A stretch of 46,912 bases of DNA. Source: Ignavibacterium sp. (GTDB taxonomy: Bacteria; Zixibacteria; MSB-5A5; GN15; PGXB01). Shown in pieces: positions 1-8,854 of this stretch. Below the pieces are notes generated by a model, which was given only the letters and a program-made list of their open reading frames with translations, did no database searches and had not been told where the DNA came from. The stretch lies in the NCBI GenBank assembly GCA_020724775.1, contig DYGG01000020.1:1-46912 (forward strand). The letters are read 5' to 3'. Position 1 is the first letter of the stretch. Every line of letters begins with the position of its first letter. Made by a program: the position numbers and the translations under genes.

Positions 1-49
1 GAGGGCGTCTGCGGGGCACGAAATCTAAAGATATTGACGATGAATTAAT

Positions 50-131
50 GTCGAAACCGTGAGGGTTTCGACCTATAAGGGAATCGTCCCCCGGAGCGGG
101 GTGGTGATGTCAGGATCGCAGGGTTCCTGAC
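50..131. repeat. Palindromic repeat cluster A (REP-like)
   Basis: Three back-to-back inverted repeats lie in the leader of the carboxyltransferase gene. GTCGAAACC (50-58) pairs with GGTTTCGAC (64-72). CCCCG (89-93) pairs with CGGGG (97-101). GTCAGGA (109-115) pairs with TCCTGAC (125-131). The first and third units are followed by GACCTAT or GACCTACG, a tail shared with copies near 4253 and 15340. None has a T-run, so they do not look like intrinsic terminators. Bases 1-49 show no assignable gene: two frames stay open from the window edge, so the tail of an upstream gene could be there, but it is too short to identify. Confidence 0.8.
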
Positions 132-158
132 CTACGAAGAGAGGGTGGATATTACGAT

Positions 159-1709
159 ATGTCGCTTGAAGAAAAACTGAAGAAATTATCGGAGATGCGC
201 GAAGTGGCGCGTCTGGGAGGCGGCGCCGACCGGGTCGAGGCGCAACATAAAAAGGGGAAATTGACCGCCCGGGAACGTCTGGAAATTCTCCTCGACAAGA
301 ATTCCTTCGAAGAATTTGATATGTTCGTAACGCACCGAACCTCCGATTTCGGTCTTGATGACAAGAAGATCCTGGGTGATGGTGTGGTGACCGGATGCGG
401 CACGATTGAGGGACGTCAGGTCTTCGTTTTCTCGCAGGATTTCACCGTGTTCGGCGGCTCGCTGTCGCAGGCTCATGCGGAGAAAATCTGCAAAATAATG
501 GATATGGCGATGAAAGTCGGGGCGCCGGTAATCGGACTCAATGATTCCGGAGGCGCAAGAATACAAGAAGGAGTGGTATCGCTGGGGGGCTATGCTGACA
601 TTTTCCTTCGCAATACGCTGGCATCAGGGGTGATTCCGCAATTTTCGGTCATTCTCGGACCTTGCGCCGGAGGAGCGGTCTATTCGCCGGCGATAACCGA
701 TTTCATTTTGATGGTGAAGAATACCTCATACATGTTTGTCACCGGACCGAATGTGGTCAAGACCGTGACGCATGAAGTGGTGACTTCGGAGGAGTTAGGC
801 GGCGCGGTAGTGCATGCGTCAAAATCAGGGGTGGCGCATTTTGCCTGCGAGAATGAAGCGGAGGCCTTGACAACCTTGCGGAAACTTCTCAGTTATATCC
901 CTCAGAATAATCTCGAAGACCCGCCCTTTGTCGAGACCAATGACCCGTTTGACAGGGAAGATGAAGCCCTTAATACGATTGTTCCGGACAACCCGAATAA
1001 GTCGTATGATATAAAAGACGTGATTCATCACATTGTCGATAACGGCGAGTTTCTGGAAATACAGCCTGATTTTGCGGCGAATATTGTGATAGGTTTTGCG
1101 CGGCTGGGAGGACGCTCGCTCGGGATTATCGCCAATCAGCCGGCGGTGCTGGCGGGAGTGCTGGATATCGCCTCATCGAATAAGGCGGCGCGGTTTATCC
1201 GGTTTTGCGATGCGTTCAATATTCCGCTTTTGACTTTCGAGGATGTCCCCGGGTTCTTGCCGGGGGTGGACCAGGAGCATGGGGGGATAATCAAGAACGG
1301 CGCCAAGTTGCTTTATGCGTACTGCGAGGCGACGGTGCCGAAGGTGACGGTGATAACGCGGAAGGCGTACGGGGGGGCGTATGATGTTATGAACTCCAAG
1401 CATGTCCGCGGCGATATGAATTACGGCTGGCCGACCGCCGAGATTGCGGTAATGGGACCAAAAGGGGCGGTGGAGATCATATTCAAGAAAGAGATTGAGA
1501 AGGCGAAAGACCCTGAAACCGAACTGACCAAGAAGACAGACGAGTACCGGGAAAAGTTCGCCAATCCGTTCATAGCGGCGGCGTATGGGTATCTGGATGA
1601 TATTATCGAGCCGAAGACGACCCGTCCGAGATTGATACGGGCGTTCCAGATGCTGGAGACGAAGAAAGACCAGAACCCGCCGAAGAAGCATGGGAATATA
1701 CCGTTGTGA
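159..1709 (+). CDS. pccB: Acyl-CoA (propionyl-CoA) carboxylase, carboxyltransferase subunit
   Basis: Biotin-dependent carboxyltransferase that moves CO2 from carboxybiotin to propionyl-CoA (or another short acyl-CoA) to give methylmalonyl-CoA, in the cytoplasm. The 516 residues match the usual PccB/MmdA length. Family signatures are visible: the N-terminal [13 protein letters not shown] segment (about 34-46), the oxyanion/acyl-CoA motif [13 protein letters not shown] (126-138), a G-rich stretch [14 protein letters not shown], and the C-terminal carboxylase-domain motif [12 protein letters not shown]. The start follows a GAGAGGGTGG purine run. Biotin carboxylase, biotin carrier, mutase and epimerase genes downstream point to propionyl-CoA metabolism. 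A methylmalonyl-CoA decarboxylase alpha subunit is the main alternative, but no decarboxylase membrane subunits are present. It is separated from its partner subunits by a methyltransferase/nuclease cassette, which is unusual. Confidence 0.93.
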   Translation: MSLEEKLKKLSEMREVARLGGGADRVEAQHKKGKLTARERLEILLDKNSFEEFDMFVTHRTSDFGLDDKKILGDGVVTGCGTIEGRQVFVFSQDFTVFGGSLSQAHAEKICKIMDMAMKVGAPVIGLNDSGGARIQEGVVSLGGYADIFLRNTLASGVIPQFSVILGPCAGGAVYSPAITDFILMVKNTSYMFVTGPNVVKTVTHEVVTSEELGGAVVHASKSGVAHFACENEAEALTTLRKLLSYIPQNNLEDPPFVETNDPFDREDEALNTIVPDNPNKSYDIKDVIHHIVDNGEFLEIQPDFAANIVIGFARLGGRSLGIIANQPAVLAGVLDIASSNKAARFIRFCDAFNIPLLTFEDVPGFLPGVDQEHGGIIKNGAKLLYAYCEATVPKVTVITRKAYGGAYDVMNSKHVRGDMNYGWPTAEIAVMGPKGAVEIIFKKEIEKAKDPETELTKKTDEYREKFANPFIAAAYGYLDDIIEPKTTRPRLIRAFQMLETKKDQNPPKKHGNIPL

Positions 1710-1726
1710 AATAAGGGGAAACTGAT

Positions 1727-2878
1727 ATGAGCAAGTTAGAACGCTACGAGAAGGAGCAATTGAATATCGACCTTGACGGTACGCAGAATCGAAAGATGCC
1801 TGACAGAGAATTGATAGTGAATAGGCCGCGAATACTTGAGATAATAGATGCTATGAAAACGTACAACGAGTTATCGCGGATTCGACGCTCCGCACAGGAA
1901 TTATTGAATCAAGTACACGATGCAAGAGATGACCATATGAATTTGTTCAATATTGATTCGAATGGAGAGACCATCAGACTTCGTTCAGGATTCTTGCTGG
2001 AAGAATTACAGAAAATCATAGAGTCGCGGACAATAGAACGATGCAATTACTATATTGAGCACCTACAAAAAGGATTGCTGGAAACAAGGACCAATAAGAT
2101 CAATGACCTCAATCTGAATAGATGGCGAGAGTATAGGGACATATACACAGATAGCTTGTGGATATTGGATAGAAGGGATAGCACGGGTGTTCACTCAGCG
2201 GATTACTGGGGCAATTTCATACCACAGATTCCGCGTCAGTTAATGATGAGATACACCAAACAGGGCGAATGGGTACTGGACGCATTCGCAGGATGCGGTA
2301 CCTCGCTCATTGAAGCCCAGAGACTGGGAAGAAATTGTATTGGTGTGGAATTGCAGAAATCAGTCGCAGATAAGGCTCGAAAGTTGATTTCGTCAGAGCC
2401 AAATGACCATAACGTAGTATGTGAAGTGCATTGCGGGGATAGTCTCTCGGTGGATTACCCCTCATTGTTAAAAGAGCGGGGAGTAAGCAGTATACAGTTA
2501 TTGATTATGCACCCGCCTTATTTTGATATAATTAAGTTTAGCAGCGACCCTCGTGACCTGTCAAATGCTCGCAGCTTGGATTCCTTCCTCTCAATGCTCG
2601 GTCAGGCGGTAGAGAACGCTGCGGCTGTATTAGATAAACACAGGTACTTTGCTTTAGTAATTGGCGACAAGTATTCCAGAGGCGAATGGATACCACTAGG
2701 CTTTCTGGCGATGGATAAGGTTTTGAAGCAGGGATTCACCTTAAAAAGCATTATCGTCAAAAATTTCGAGGAAACAGCAGGTAAGAGAAATCAGCGGGAA
2801 CTATGGCATTATAGAGCACTCGTTGGCGGTTTTTACATTTTTAAGCACGAATACATTTTATTATTTAGGAAAAAATGA
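1727..2878 (+). CDS. DNA (amino) methyltransferase, HPPY type
   Basis: Predicted SAM-dependent DNA methyltransferase (383 aa) that would modify an amino group of adenine or cytosine. Seen directly: the SAM-binding motif I LDAFAGCGTS (184-193), continuing to GRNCIGVEL, and the catalytic motif IV HPPYF (262-266) on its C-terminal side. Motif I therefore precedes motif IV with only about 70 residues between. This is the opposite order to the methyltransferase at 10368-11492. The first 150 residues are helical and charged, and could be the target-recognition or partner-binding part. The His in HPPY replaces the usual D, N or S, so the methylated base cannot be assigned. The nuclease gene follows after 46 bases. 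Codon use is more AT-rich than in the flanking carboxylase genes, suggesting the pair was acquired as a cassette. Confidence 0.85.
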   Translation: MSKLERYEKEQLNIDLDGTQNRKMPDRELIVNRPRILEIIDAMKTYNELSRIRRSAQELLNQVHDARDDHMNLFNIDSNGETIRLRSGFLLEELQKIIESRTIERCNYYIEHLQKGLLETRTNKINDLNLNRWREYRDIYTDSLWILDRRDSTGVHSADYWGNFIPQIPRQLMMRYTKQGEWVLDAFAGCGTSLIEAQRLGRNCIGVELQKSVADKARKLISSEPNDHNVVCEVHCGDSLSVDYPSLLKERGVSSIQLLIMHPPYFDIIKFSSDPRDLSNARSLDSFLSMLGQAVENAAAVLDKHRYFALVIGDKYSRGEWIPLGFLAMDKVLKQGFTLKSIIVKNFEETAGKRNQRELWHYRALVGGFYIFKHEYILLFRKK

Positions 2879-2924
2879 AGTTGATTTGTAGTACTGGCGC
2901 GTAAAGGCATTAAAGGCTATAAGA

Positions 2925-4034
2925 ATGACTACTCACGTATTTATCGTAAACAAGGAATCCTTCCCTTTTCACCTGAAATATTCGTTTGCTGGCACGGGAG
3001 CAGCAGATAAAGCAGAACACATAGGTTTATTAGCTGACATCTGTCGTGTACGAATCGATGACCCAGTGATTTTTTACTTAGAAAGCGTGGGTTTCTACGG
3101 TTTGTTCAAGATAGCTGGAGCCCCGTTCATAGATACAGATGTGCCCACATATCTGGAGTCGGTCATGGGCAAGAAATTAATATATAGAGTTCCAATATCA
3201 CCACATACCGTCTACCCGCTCTTTGTATCGGAATGGGAAGCACTCGACAGGTTACCATTGTATGCCAAAGATGTGATTTGGTCGCTCATTTATAGAAAGC
3301 TTAAGGGGAATAGAGGATGCACGCCCATCACTTTACAGGAATCGGATAATTTGATGAAATTCATTGCCAATATGCGAGGACAGCAGCCAGCATTATCGCT
3401 TTCGGAAGGGGAATACTTTAGATTGGATCCATTCACATTTAAGCTGGAAAAATCCAGTGGTGCACAGCCATACCTTGGACGAATGGAATCAGTCGCGGAC
3501 AAAATGGCTATTATGGAAGCGCTTGATTCTCAAGGTAGGGCGTATGAGGACTACCTACAGGCATATTTCACTGTGAATATAGGACGACTGCCAAAACTCG
3601 ATAGCATCGCTGGGAGAAGTAGTGCGGTCATATGGCTCGGCAATGAGGTGTCCTGCGGAGTAGGCATGCAGAAGATTGATATTTTTACAATTACTTCGGA
3701 CGATAGAGAGAATAGAACTTTTAACCTCATTGAATTAAAATGCATATCTGCTTACCCAAGCATTATTGACCAGCTCCGTCGTTACGTGCTGTGGACTGGA
3801 TCATATATTACTGGGGCGATAAATGCCAACATCCAGCCTATCATTGTAAGTCGTAAGATTGAAAACGGGACCAATAGGATTACCGGCAGACCGCTTAAAC
3901 GGAAAACATTAAGGGACGAAACTGCCGGGGCCTTGATTGAGTTTAACAGAGAAAATCTATCAAAGAAAGTCAAGTGGTTTGAATACTATTTTCAGGATCA
4001 CGACATCTTTTTTGAGGAAGTCTCTTATGAATGA
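2925..4034 (+). CDS. Predicted PD-(D/E)XK endonuclease with N-terminal EVE/PUA-like region
   Basis: Probable restriction endonuclease (369 aa) partnered with the upstream methyltransferase. The C-terminal third holds a nuclease core: D252 in KIDIFTI, E270-x-K272 in LIELK, then Q283 and Y287 in QLRRY. This D / E-x-K / Q..RY layout is that of NucS/RecB-like PD-(D/E)XK nucleases. The first 70 or so residues (HVFIVNK, then DDPVIFYLE and GFYGLFKIAGAPF) resemble an EVE/PUA-like fold, a class that reads modified bases. That assignment is by eye and tentative. The middle (about 80-200) is not recognised. No helicase or ATPase motif is present, so a type II-like or modification-dependent enzyme is more likely than type I or III. 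It shares the AT-leaning composition of its neighbour. Confidence 0.7.
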   Translation: MTTHVFIVNKESFPFHLKYSFAGTGAADKAEHIGLLADICRVRIDDPVIFYLESVGFYGLFKIAGAPFIDTDVPTYLESVMGKKLIYRVPISPHTVYPLFVSEWEALDRLPLYAKDVIWSLIYRKLKGNRGCTPITLQESDNLMKFIANMRGQQPALSLSEGEYFRLDPFTFKLEKSSGAQPYLGRMESVADKMAIMEALDSQGRAYEDYLQAYFTVNIGRLPKLDSIAGRSSAVIWLGNEVSCGVGMQKIDIFTITSDDRENRTFNLIELKCISAYPSIIDQLRRYVLWTGSYITGAINANIQPIIVSRKIENGTNRITGRPLKRKTLRDETAGALIEFNRENLSKKVKWFEYYFQDHDIFFEEVSYE

Positions 4035-4096
4035 GTTCTGCGATTCTTTAAGAGAATAAGGCAGTGACTGTTTTTCGAGCAAAGTATGATTGTGAA

Positions 4097-4295
4097 CGGT
4101 CGGTCTTCAGACCGACCGCGAATTCATGCGGCGGGTCTGAAGACCCGCCGAGCACAGAAGAACCGTCAGGAGGGACTCCTGACGGCGAGAGGAATGGTGA
4201 TTCATCCCCGCCGATGGCGGGGATGAATAAGTCGAAACCGTAAAGGTTTCGACCTACGGAATTTGAAAAAGACCGTCAGGAGGGACTCCTGACGG
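4097..4295. repeat. Palindromic repeat cluster B (six hairpins)
   Basis: The 282-base gap between the nuclease and biotin carboxylase genes is almost entirely hairpins: CGGTCGGTC/GACCGACCG (4097-4105 with 4110-4118); CGGCGGGTC/GACCCGCCG (4129-4137 with 4142-4150); CCGTCAGGAG/CTCCTGACGG (4163-4172 with 4176-4185); ATTCATCCCCGCC with its complement (4200-4212 with 4216-4228); GTCGAAACC/GGTTTCGAC (4231-4239 with 4245-4253); and a second exact copy of CCGTCAGGAG/CTCCTGACGG (4273-4282 with 4286-4295). Stems are 9-13 bp with loops of 3-5 bases. The GTCGAAACC unit also occurs at 50 and 15318. They are REP-like rather than terminators, because no T-runs follow. Confidence 0.9.
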
Positions 4296-4316
4296 CGAGA
4301 ATTAATGGAATCGTAG

Positions 4317-5846
4317 ATGCCTAAGAGAATAAAGAAGATACTGGTTGCTAACCGGGGGGAGATAGCGATACGGGTGATACGGGGATGCCGTGACGCCGGA
4401 ATCGTGTCGGTGGCGGTGTACTCGGAAATAGATAAGACGGCATATCATGTTCGTCTTGCCGATGAAGCTTATTTTATCGGGCAGGCGCCGGCGCGGGAGA
4501 GTTATCTCAATCAGCAGAAGATAATCGAAGTGGCAAAAGAGGCGGGAGCGGATGCGATTCATCCCGGGTATGGCTTTCTTGCCGAGAATGACCAGTTTGC
4601 CGCTCTCTGCGAGAAGAATAGAATTATTTTTATCGGGCCGAAGTCGGAGACGATAGCGCTTCTGGGTGACAAATTGGAAGCGCGGAAAGTGGCACTCAAA
4701 GCGGGACTTCCGGTAATACCGGGGACCGATTTCGATAATAAAGATTTGTCGCAAGTAGAAGAAACAGCAAAGCAGATTGGGTATCCGGTGCTGGTGAAAG
4801 CGGCGGCCGGCGGCGGCGGAAAGGGGATGCGGATTGTGCGGGAGCCGGAGCGTCTCCGGGAATCGGTGGAATCGGCGATTCGTGAGGCTGGTTCAGCATT
4901 CGGGGATGGTCGGGTCTATTTTGAAAAGTATCTCGAGAATCCGCGCCACGTGGAAATCCAGATTTTCGCCGATTCACACGGGCATGCCGTTTATCTCGGA
5001 GAGCGGGAATGCTCGATACAGAGACGGCATCAAAAGGTAATAGAAGAATCGCCTTCGCCGATTATGACCCCGGAATTGCGGGAGAAAATGGGGACAGCGG
5101 CGGTGAATTTGGCGCGGGCATCCGGTTATCTCGGAGCCGGGACGGTCGAGTTTCTGGTCGATAAGAATCGGAGTTTCTACTTTCTGGAAGTGAATACCCG
5201 TCTTCAGGTGGAGCATCCGGTGACCGAGATGGTAACGGGTCTCGATTTAGTTCGGGAGCAGATAAATGTTGCCGAAGGGCATTCGCTTTCATTCCGTCAG
5301 GAAGATATTCAGCCGCGGGGACATGCGGTGGAGTGCCGGATTTACGCGGAGAATCCGCATCAGGATTTTCTACCGTCAACAGGAAAATTAACCGAATATC
5401 GCGAGCCGTCGGGTCCCGGAGTGCGGGTTGATTCCGGCGTGGTTCAGGGGTCGGAGATTTCGATATATTATGACCCGATAATCGCCAAACTGGTGGTCTG
5501 GGGAACGGACCGTGAAGAGGCGATAGCGCGGGCGCAGAGGGCATTGACCGAGTATCGGATTTCGGGAGTGCATACCACAATTGGCTTTGCCTGCTCAATA
5601 TTGCGCTCGGGGGGATTTCGCGCCGGCGAATATTCGACCGGATATGTGGAAGAAGAATTTCCGGACCGGAATTTTGAATGTCCCCAGAGCGACCAGGCGC
5701 AGAAGGCGGCATTTGCGGCGGCGATATTTGATTTTCTGGAGAAAGAGAAAGTGTCGCTGACGATGAAGCGTCGCGGCGAAAAAGCCGGAGGCTGGGTGCA
5801 GTACTACCGCAACCAGAACCTGAGCCGTCTGAGCAAGATGAGATAA
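4317..5846 (+). CDS. accC: Biotin carboxylase subunit of acyl-CoA carboxylase
   Basis: ATP-dependent carboxylation of the biotin carrier, the first half-reaction of propionyl- or acetyl-CoA carboxylase. The 509 residues show the family layout: N-terminal KILVANRGEIAIRVIR (about 7-22), HPGYGFLAEN (82-91), the ATP-grasp glycine loop AGGGGKGM (164-171), HQKVIEESPS (238-247) and the biotin/bicarbonate signature EVNTRLQVEHPVTE (291-304). The final 50 or so residues run beyond the standard AccC end. The biotin carrier follows two bases after the stop, so the two are translationally linked. The gene may serve both acetyl-CoA and propionyl-CoA carboxylase, but its company (mutase and epimerase) favours a propionyl-CoA (pccA-type) role. 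Confidence 0.93.
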   Translation: MPKRIKKILVANRGEIAIRVIRGCRDAGIVSVAVYSEIDKTAYHVRLADEAYFIGQAPARESYLNQQKIIEVAKEAGADAIHPGYGFLAENDQFAALCEKNRIIFIGPKSETIALLGDKLEARKVALKAGLPVIPGTDFDNKDLSQVEETAKQIGYPVLVKAAAGGGGKGMRIVREPERLRESVESAIREAGSAFGDGRVYFEKYLENPRHVEIQIFADSHGHAVYLGERECSIQRRHQKVIEESPSPIMTPELREKMGTAAVNLARASGYLGAGTVEFLVDKNRSFYFLEVNTRLQVEHPVTEMVTGLDLVREQINVAEGHSLSFRQEDIQPRGHAVECRIYAENPHQDFLPSTGKLTEYREPSGPGVRVDSGVVQGSEISIYYDPIIAKLVVWGTDREEAIARAQRALTEYRISGVHTTIGFACSILRSGGFRAGEYSTGYVEEEFPDRNFECPQSDQAQKAAFAAAIFDFLEKEKVSLTMKRRGEKAGGWVQYYRNQNLSRLSKMR

Positions 5847-5848
5847 CA

Positions 5849-6367
5849 ATGGCGAATTCAGAGAATAGATATCTGGTCACCGTAGATGACGTGGAATTTG
5901 ACCTGGCGGTTACCCCGAAAGGGAGCAGTTTCGAGGTTGAATACAACGGCGCCCGCTACAAAGTAGAGGCGCATCGGCTGAGCGACCGGAAATATCTTTT
6001 TAAGATTGATGAGAGTTCCTCGGAGGTGGATCTTTCCCGCAACGGTGGCGGTTACAATATCTATCTGGAAGGAAAAGATATGATAGCCCGGGTGGAGCCG
6101 TATCATCTGGCGGAACTGCGGAAAAAAGCCAGCAAGGCGTTGAGCGGAGCGACAGAGAAAATTGTCCGGGTGCCGATGCCGGGATTGGTCTTGTCGATTG
6201 CCGTCAAGCCGGGGGATAAAGTCAAAAAAGGAATGACCCTGGCGGTGATTGAAGCGATGAAAATGGAGAATCTGATTAGGGCAGCCGCCGACGGAACCGT
6301 CAAAGAGATTTTTGCCGCGCCGGGGAAAGCGGTCGAGAAAAATGAGAATCTCCTGGAGATAGAGTAA
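5849..6367 (+). CDS. Biotin carboxyl carrier protein of acyl-CoA carboxylase
   Basis: Carries the covalent biotin between the carboxylase and carboxyltransferase active sites. The last 70 residues form a biotinyl/lipoyl domain with the canonical EAMKMEN motif, placing the biotinylated lysine at K138. The preceding [12 protein letters not shown] and [11 protein letters not shown] are also typical. The first 90 or so residues are a beta-rich linker domain seen in separate propionyl-CoA/oxaloacetate-type carriers, not the Ala/Pro-rich linker of AccB. The gene begins two bases after the biotin carboxylase stop and ends one base before the GTG start of the mutase, so it belongs to one transcript. 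Confidence 0.93.
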   Translation: MANSENRYLVTVDDVEFDLAVTPKGSSFEVEYNGARYKVEAHRLSDRKYLFKIDESSSEVDLSRNGGGYNIYLEGKDMIARVEPYHLAELRKKASKALSGATEKIVRVPMPGLVLSIAVKPGDKVKKGMTLAVIEAMKMENLIRAAADGTVKEIFAAPGKAVEKNENLLEIE

Positions 6368-6368
6368 C

Positions 6369-7937
6369 GTGCCGGAAAAGAAAGAGACAACCTCCGGCAT
6401 CGAGATTCCGATAATTGCCGAGCCGCACCAGATTGATTTGAAAAAACTGGGGACGCCGGGAGAGTATCCGTACACGCGGGGCATTTATAGAGATATGTAT
6501 CGGGGGCGTCTCTGGACGATGCGTCAGTATGCCGGATTCGGTACCGCCGAAGAGACCAACCAGAGATTCAGATATCTTCTTTCGCAGGGACAAACCGGGC
6601 TTTCTGTGGCGTTCGATTTGCCGACGCAGATCGGTTACGACAGCGACCATCCGATGGCAAAAGGGGAGGTGGGGCGAACGGGAGTGGCGATATCGTCGCT
6701 GGAAGATATGGAGCGTCTTTTCGACAAGATACCGCTGGGGGAGGTATCGACCTCGATGACCATAAATGCGACGGCGATGATTTTGCTGGCAATGTATATC
6801 ACGGTGGCTAAGAAGCAGGGAGTGACCTCAGAAAGAATTTCCGGCACGGTGCAAAATGATATATTGAAGGAGTTTATTGCGCGGGGGACATATATTTTCC
6901 CGCCGGGGCCATCGATGCGGATAATCACCGACATATTCGCCTATGCCAAGGAGTATCTTCCGAAATTCAACACGATATCGATATCGGGATATCATATTCG
7001 TGAAGCGGGAGCGACCGCGGCGCAAGAGGCGGCTTTCACCTTTGCCGATGCGGTGGCGTATGTGGAAGCGGCGCTGGCGGCGGGACTTGATATAGATGAT
7101 TTCGCCCCGCGGTTGTCGTTTTTCATGGCGGCGCATAATAATATATTTGAGGAAGTGGCAAAATATCGGGCGATGCGGCGTCTCTGGGCGCGGATGATGA
7201 AGGAGAAGTTCAAAGCGAAAGAGAGTCGGTCATATCTGTTTCGGTTTCATACGCAGACCGGCGGCTCGACCCTGACCGCACAGCAAGCCGAGAATAATAT
7301 CGTGCGGACAGCGATGCAGGCGCTGGCGGCGGTTTTAGGAGGAACGCAATCGCTTCATACCAACGCCTATGACGAGGCGCTGGCGCTTCCGACCGAGAAG
7401 TCGGCCGAGATTGCACTTCGGACACAGCAGTTGCTTGCCTACGAATCAGGGGCGGCAGACAGCGCCGACCCGCTGGGGGGGAGTTACTTTGTGGAATACT
7501 TGACGGATGAAATGGAAAAGAAAATTTGGACGCTTCTTGCGGAGATTGAGAAAAGGGGTGGGGCGGTCAAGGCGGTGGAGTCGGGGTATTTTAAGAGCGA
7601 AATTGCCCAATCGGCATATAAGTATCAGAAGGAGATTGAAAGCGGGAAGAGAGTAGTGGTGGGAGTAAATAGATTTATATCAGAATCGAAAGAGAGCGCG
7701 GATATTCTGAAAGTAAACCCGGACCTGGAGGAGAAGCAGAGATGTCGCCTGCAGGAGTTGCGAAAAAGACGGGACAATAAGAAAGTGGAGCGGGCGCTTT
7801 CGACGCTGGAGGACGCCGCCCGCGGGAAAGAGAATATCGTTCCGGCGGTGATGGAAGCGGTGGAAAGTTACGCGACTGTCGGAGAAATTTCAGACAGGCT
7901 GAGAAATTTATGGGGAGAATATCATGAGAGGATTTAG
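6369..7937 (+). CDS. Methylmalonyl-CoA mutase, large (catalytic) subunit
   Basis: Catalytic TIM-barrel half of adenosylcobalamin-dependent methylmalonyl-CoA mutase, interconverting (R)-methylmalonyl-CoA and succinyl-CoA. The signature run from [20 protein letters not shown] (about 34-53) through [21 protein letters not shown] is unmistakable, as are [14 protein letters not shown] and [20 protein letters not shown]. At 522 residues it stops where the C-terminal B12-binding domain would begin, so it is the split form needing a separate small cobalamin-binding subunit. That subunit is not in this window. The start is GTG at 6369, one base after the carrier stop; no in-frame ATG lies nearer the conserved N-terminus. 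Its 3' end overlaps the lipoprotein gene by 14 bases. Confidence 0.95.
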   Translation: MPEKKETTSGIEIPIIAEPHQIDLKKLGTPGEYPYTRGIYRDMYRGRLWTMRQYAGFGTAEETNQRFRYLLSQGQTGLSVAFDLPTQIGYDSDHPMAKGEVGRTGVAISSLEDMERLFDKIPLGEVSTSMTINATAMILLAMYITVAKKQGVTSERISGTVQNDILKEFIARGTYIFPPGPSMRIITDIFAYAKEYLPKFNTISISGYHIREAGATAAQEAAFTFADAVAYVEAALAAGLDIDDFAPRLSFFMAAHNNIFEEVAKYRAMRRLWARMMKEKFKAKESRSYLFRFHTQTGGSTLTAQQAENNIVRTAMQALAAVLGGTQSLHTNAYDEALALPTEKSAEIALRTQQLLAYESGAADSADPLGGSYFVEYLTDEMEKKIWTLLAEIEKRGGAVKAVESGYFKSEIAQSAYKYQKEIESGKRVVVGVNRFISESKESADILKVNPDLEEKQRCRLQELRKRRDNKKVERALSTLEDAARGKENIVPAVMEAVESYATVGEISDRLRNLWGEYHERI

Positions 7938-8439
7938 TCTGCTAACGATTTTTGCCCTGTTGATATTGATGTCGGCATGCTCGGAGCAAGGGGGGGAGTC
8001 AGCGAAGACAAAGGTAGCGCCATCATCAGTGTCAGATTCCATCAATCCGGCTGAAATTCCGATTCGGGAGGCATTGACAGAATTTTTCGGGCGGCTCAAA
8101 GAGGGGGACAAGACCGTGATGTATGAGAATGAATTGACCTATTACCGGTTGGAATATCCGCTGGGCAAATATTATGAACTCGACCGGGTGAAAAATTACA
8201 AGTATGACACTCTCAAAGGAATCGAAATTGACAGCGTGAAGATTATGCAGGATTCGGCAGCGGTCTATTTTCGTATCATATATCAGAATTTGCTGGGGGA
8301 AGAGAAGCAGAGGAAGTATTACCGGATAATGTATTACACCCGCGACCGCTGGATACTGCCGTTCCAGTCCCGCATCAAAGATGAACTGGAGTTTCGTCAG
8401 AGAAAGCGGGAGTATGATTCCGCCACCGCCGGACAGTAA
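7924..8439 (+). CDS. Small lipoprotein of unknown function
   Basis: The 171-residue product starts with a hydrophobic signal (residues 5-18) ending in a lipobox LMSAC, so Cys19 would be lipidated and the protein membrane-anchored. A short Ser/Thr/Lys-rich linker leads to a compact alpha+beta domain (about 45-150), rich in Tyr and ending with a [18 protein letters not shown] segment. Its pattern (helix, then strands with a late Trp) could fit an NTF2/SnoaL-like fold, but that is a guess. The ATG lies inside the 3' end of the mutase gene behind GGGGAG, indicating translational coupling. Its place between mutase and epimerase may be operon carriage rather than a metabolic role. Confidence 0.8.
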   Translation: MRGFSLLTIFALLILMSACSEQGGESAKTKVAPSSVSDSINPAEIPIREALTEFFGRLKEGDKTVMYENELTYYRLEYPLGKYYELDRVKNYKYDTLKGIEIDSVKIMQDSAAVYFRIIYQNLLGEEKQRKYYRIMYYTRDRWILPFQSRIKDELEFRQRKREYDSATAGQ

Positions 8440-8451
8440 GAAGATATTTCA

Positions 8452-8853
8452 ATGCCAGAAATTTCACATATAGGGATTGCGGTTCGGAATCTTGACCGCG
8501 CCGTGGAGACCTATTCGCTTTTGTTGCAGAAGAAACCGGAACTGATAAAAGAAGTAGCCGAGCAGCAGGTGCGGATAGCGATATTCCGGTCGTCGGGGGA
8601 AGGACCATCAATTGAACTTCTGGAGCCGCTCAGCGTCGAAAGCCCGGTGGGGAGATTTCTGGACAAACGGGGCGAAGGGATTCATCATATCTGCATTTAT
8701 GTCTCAGGCATTGAGGCGGTGTTGAAAAGACTCAAAGAAAAGGGGGTTCGTCTAATCGACGAGACTCCGCTGGTCGGCGCGGAGGGACATAAAATAGCCT
8801 TTATACATCCGTCATCTTTCTCGGGCGTACTAATCGAACTGGAAGAAAAATAG
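8452..8853 (+). CDS. mce: Methylmalonyl-CoA epimerase
   Basis: Epimerises (S)- and (R)-methylmalonyl-CoA, connecting the carboxylase product to the mutase. The 133 residues are a vicinal-oxygen-chelate/glyoxalase-fold protein with two half-domains. Visible metal-ligand contexts are ISHIGIAVRNLD (His6), GEGIHHICIYV in the second half, and the terminal VLIELEEK with its glutamate. The usual family length is about 130-150. It follows the lipoprotein by 12 bases and completes the carboxylase-mutase-epimerase set. Its stop lies one base from the stop of the convergent minus-strand gene. Confidence 0.93.
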   Translation: MPEISHIGIAVRNLDRAVETYSLLLQKKPELIKEVAEQQVRIAIFRSSGEGPSIELLEPLSVESPVGRFLDKRGEGIHHICIYVSGIEAVLKRLKEKGVRLIDETPLVGAEGHKIAFIHPSSFSGVLIELEEK

Positions 8854-8854
8854 A

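Noticed and set aside
4097-4295. Cluster B as a CRISPR array or tandem terminators
   Set aside because: Units differ in sequence and spacing, spacers are not of constant length, and no T-runs follow the stems.
5062-5946. 294-codon minus-strand frame over biotin carboxylase and carrier
   Set aside because: Both sense genes have complete family motifs across this stretch; the antisense product is Ser/Pro/Arg-rich with no domain.
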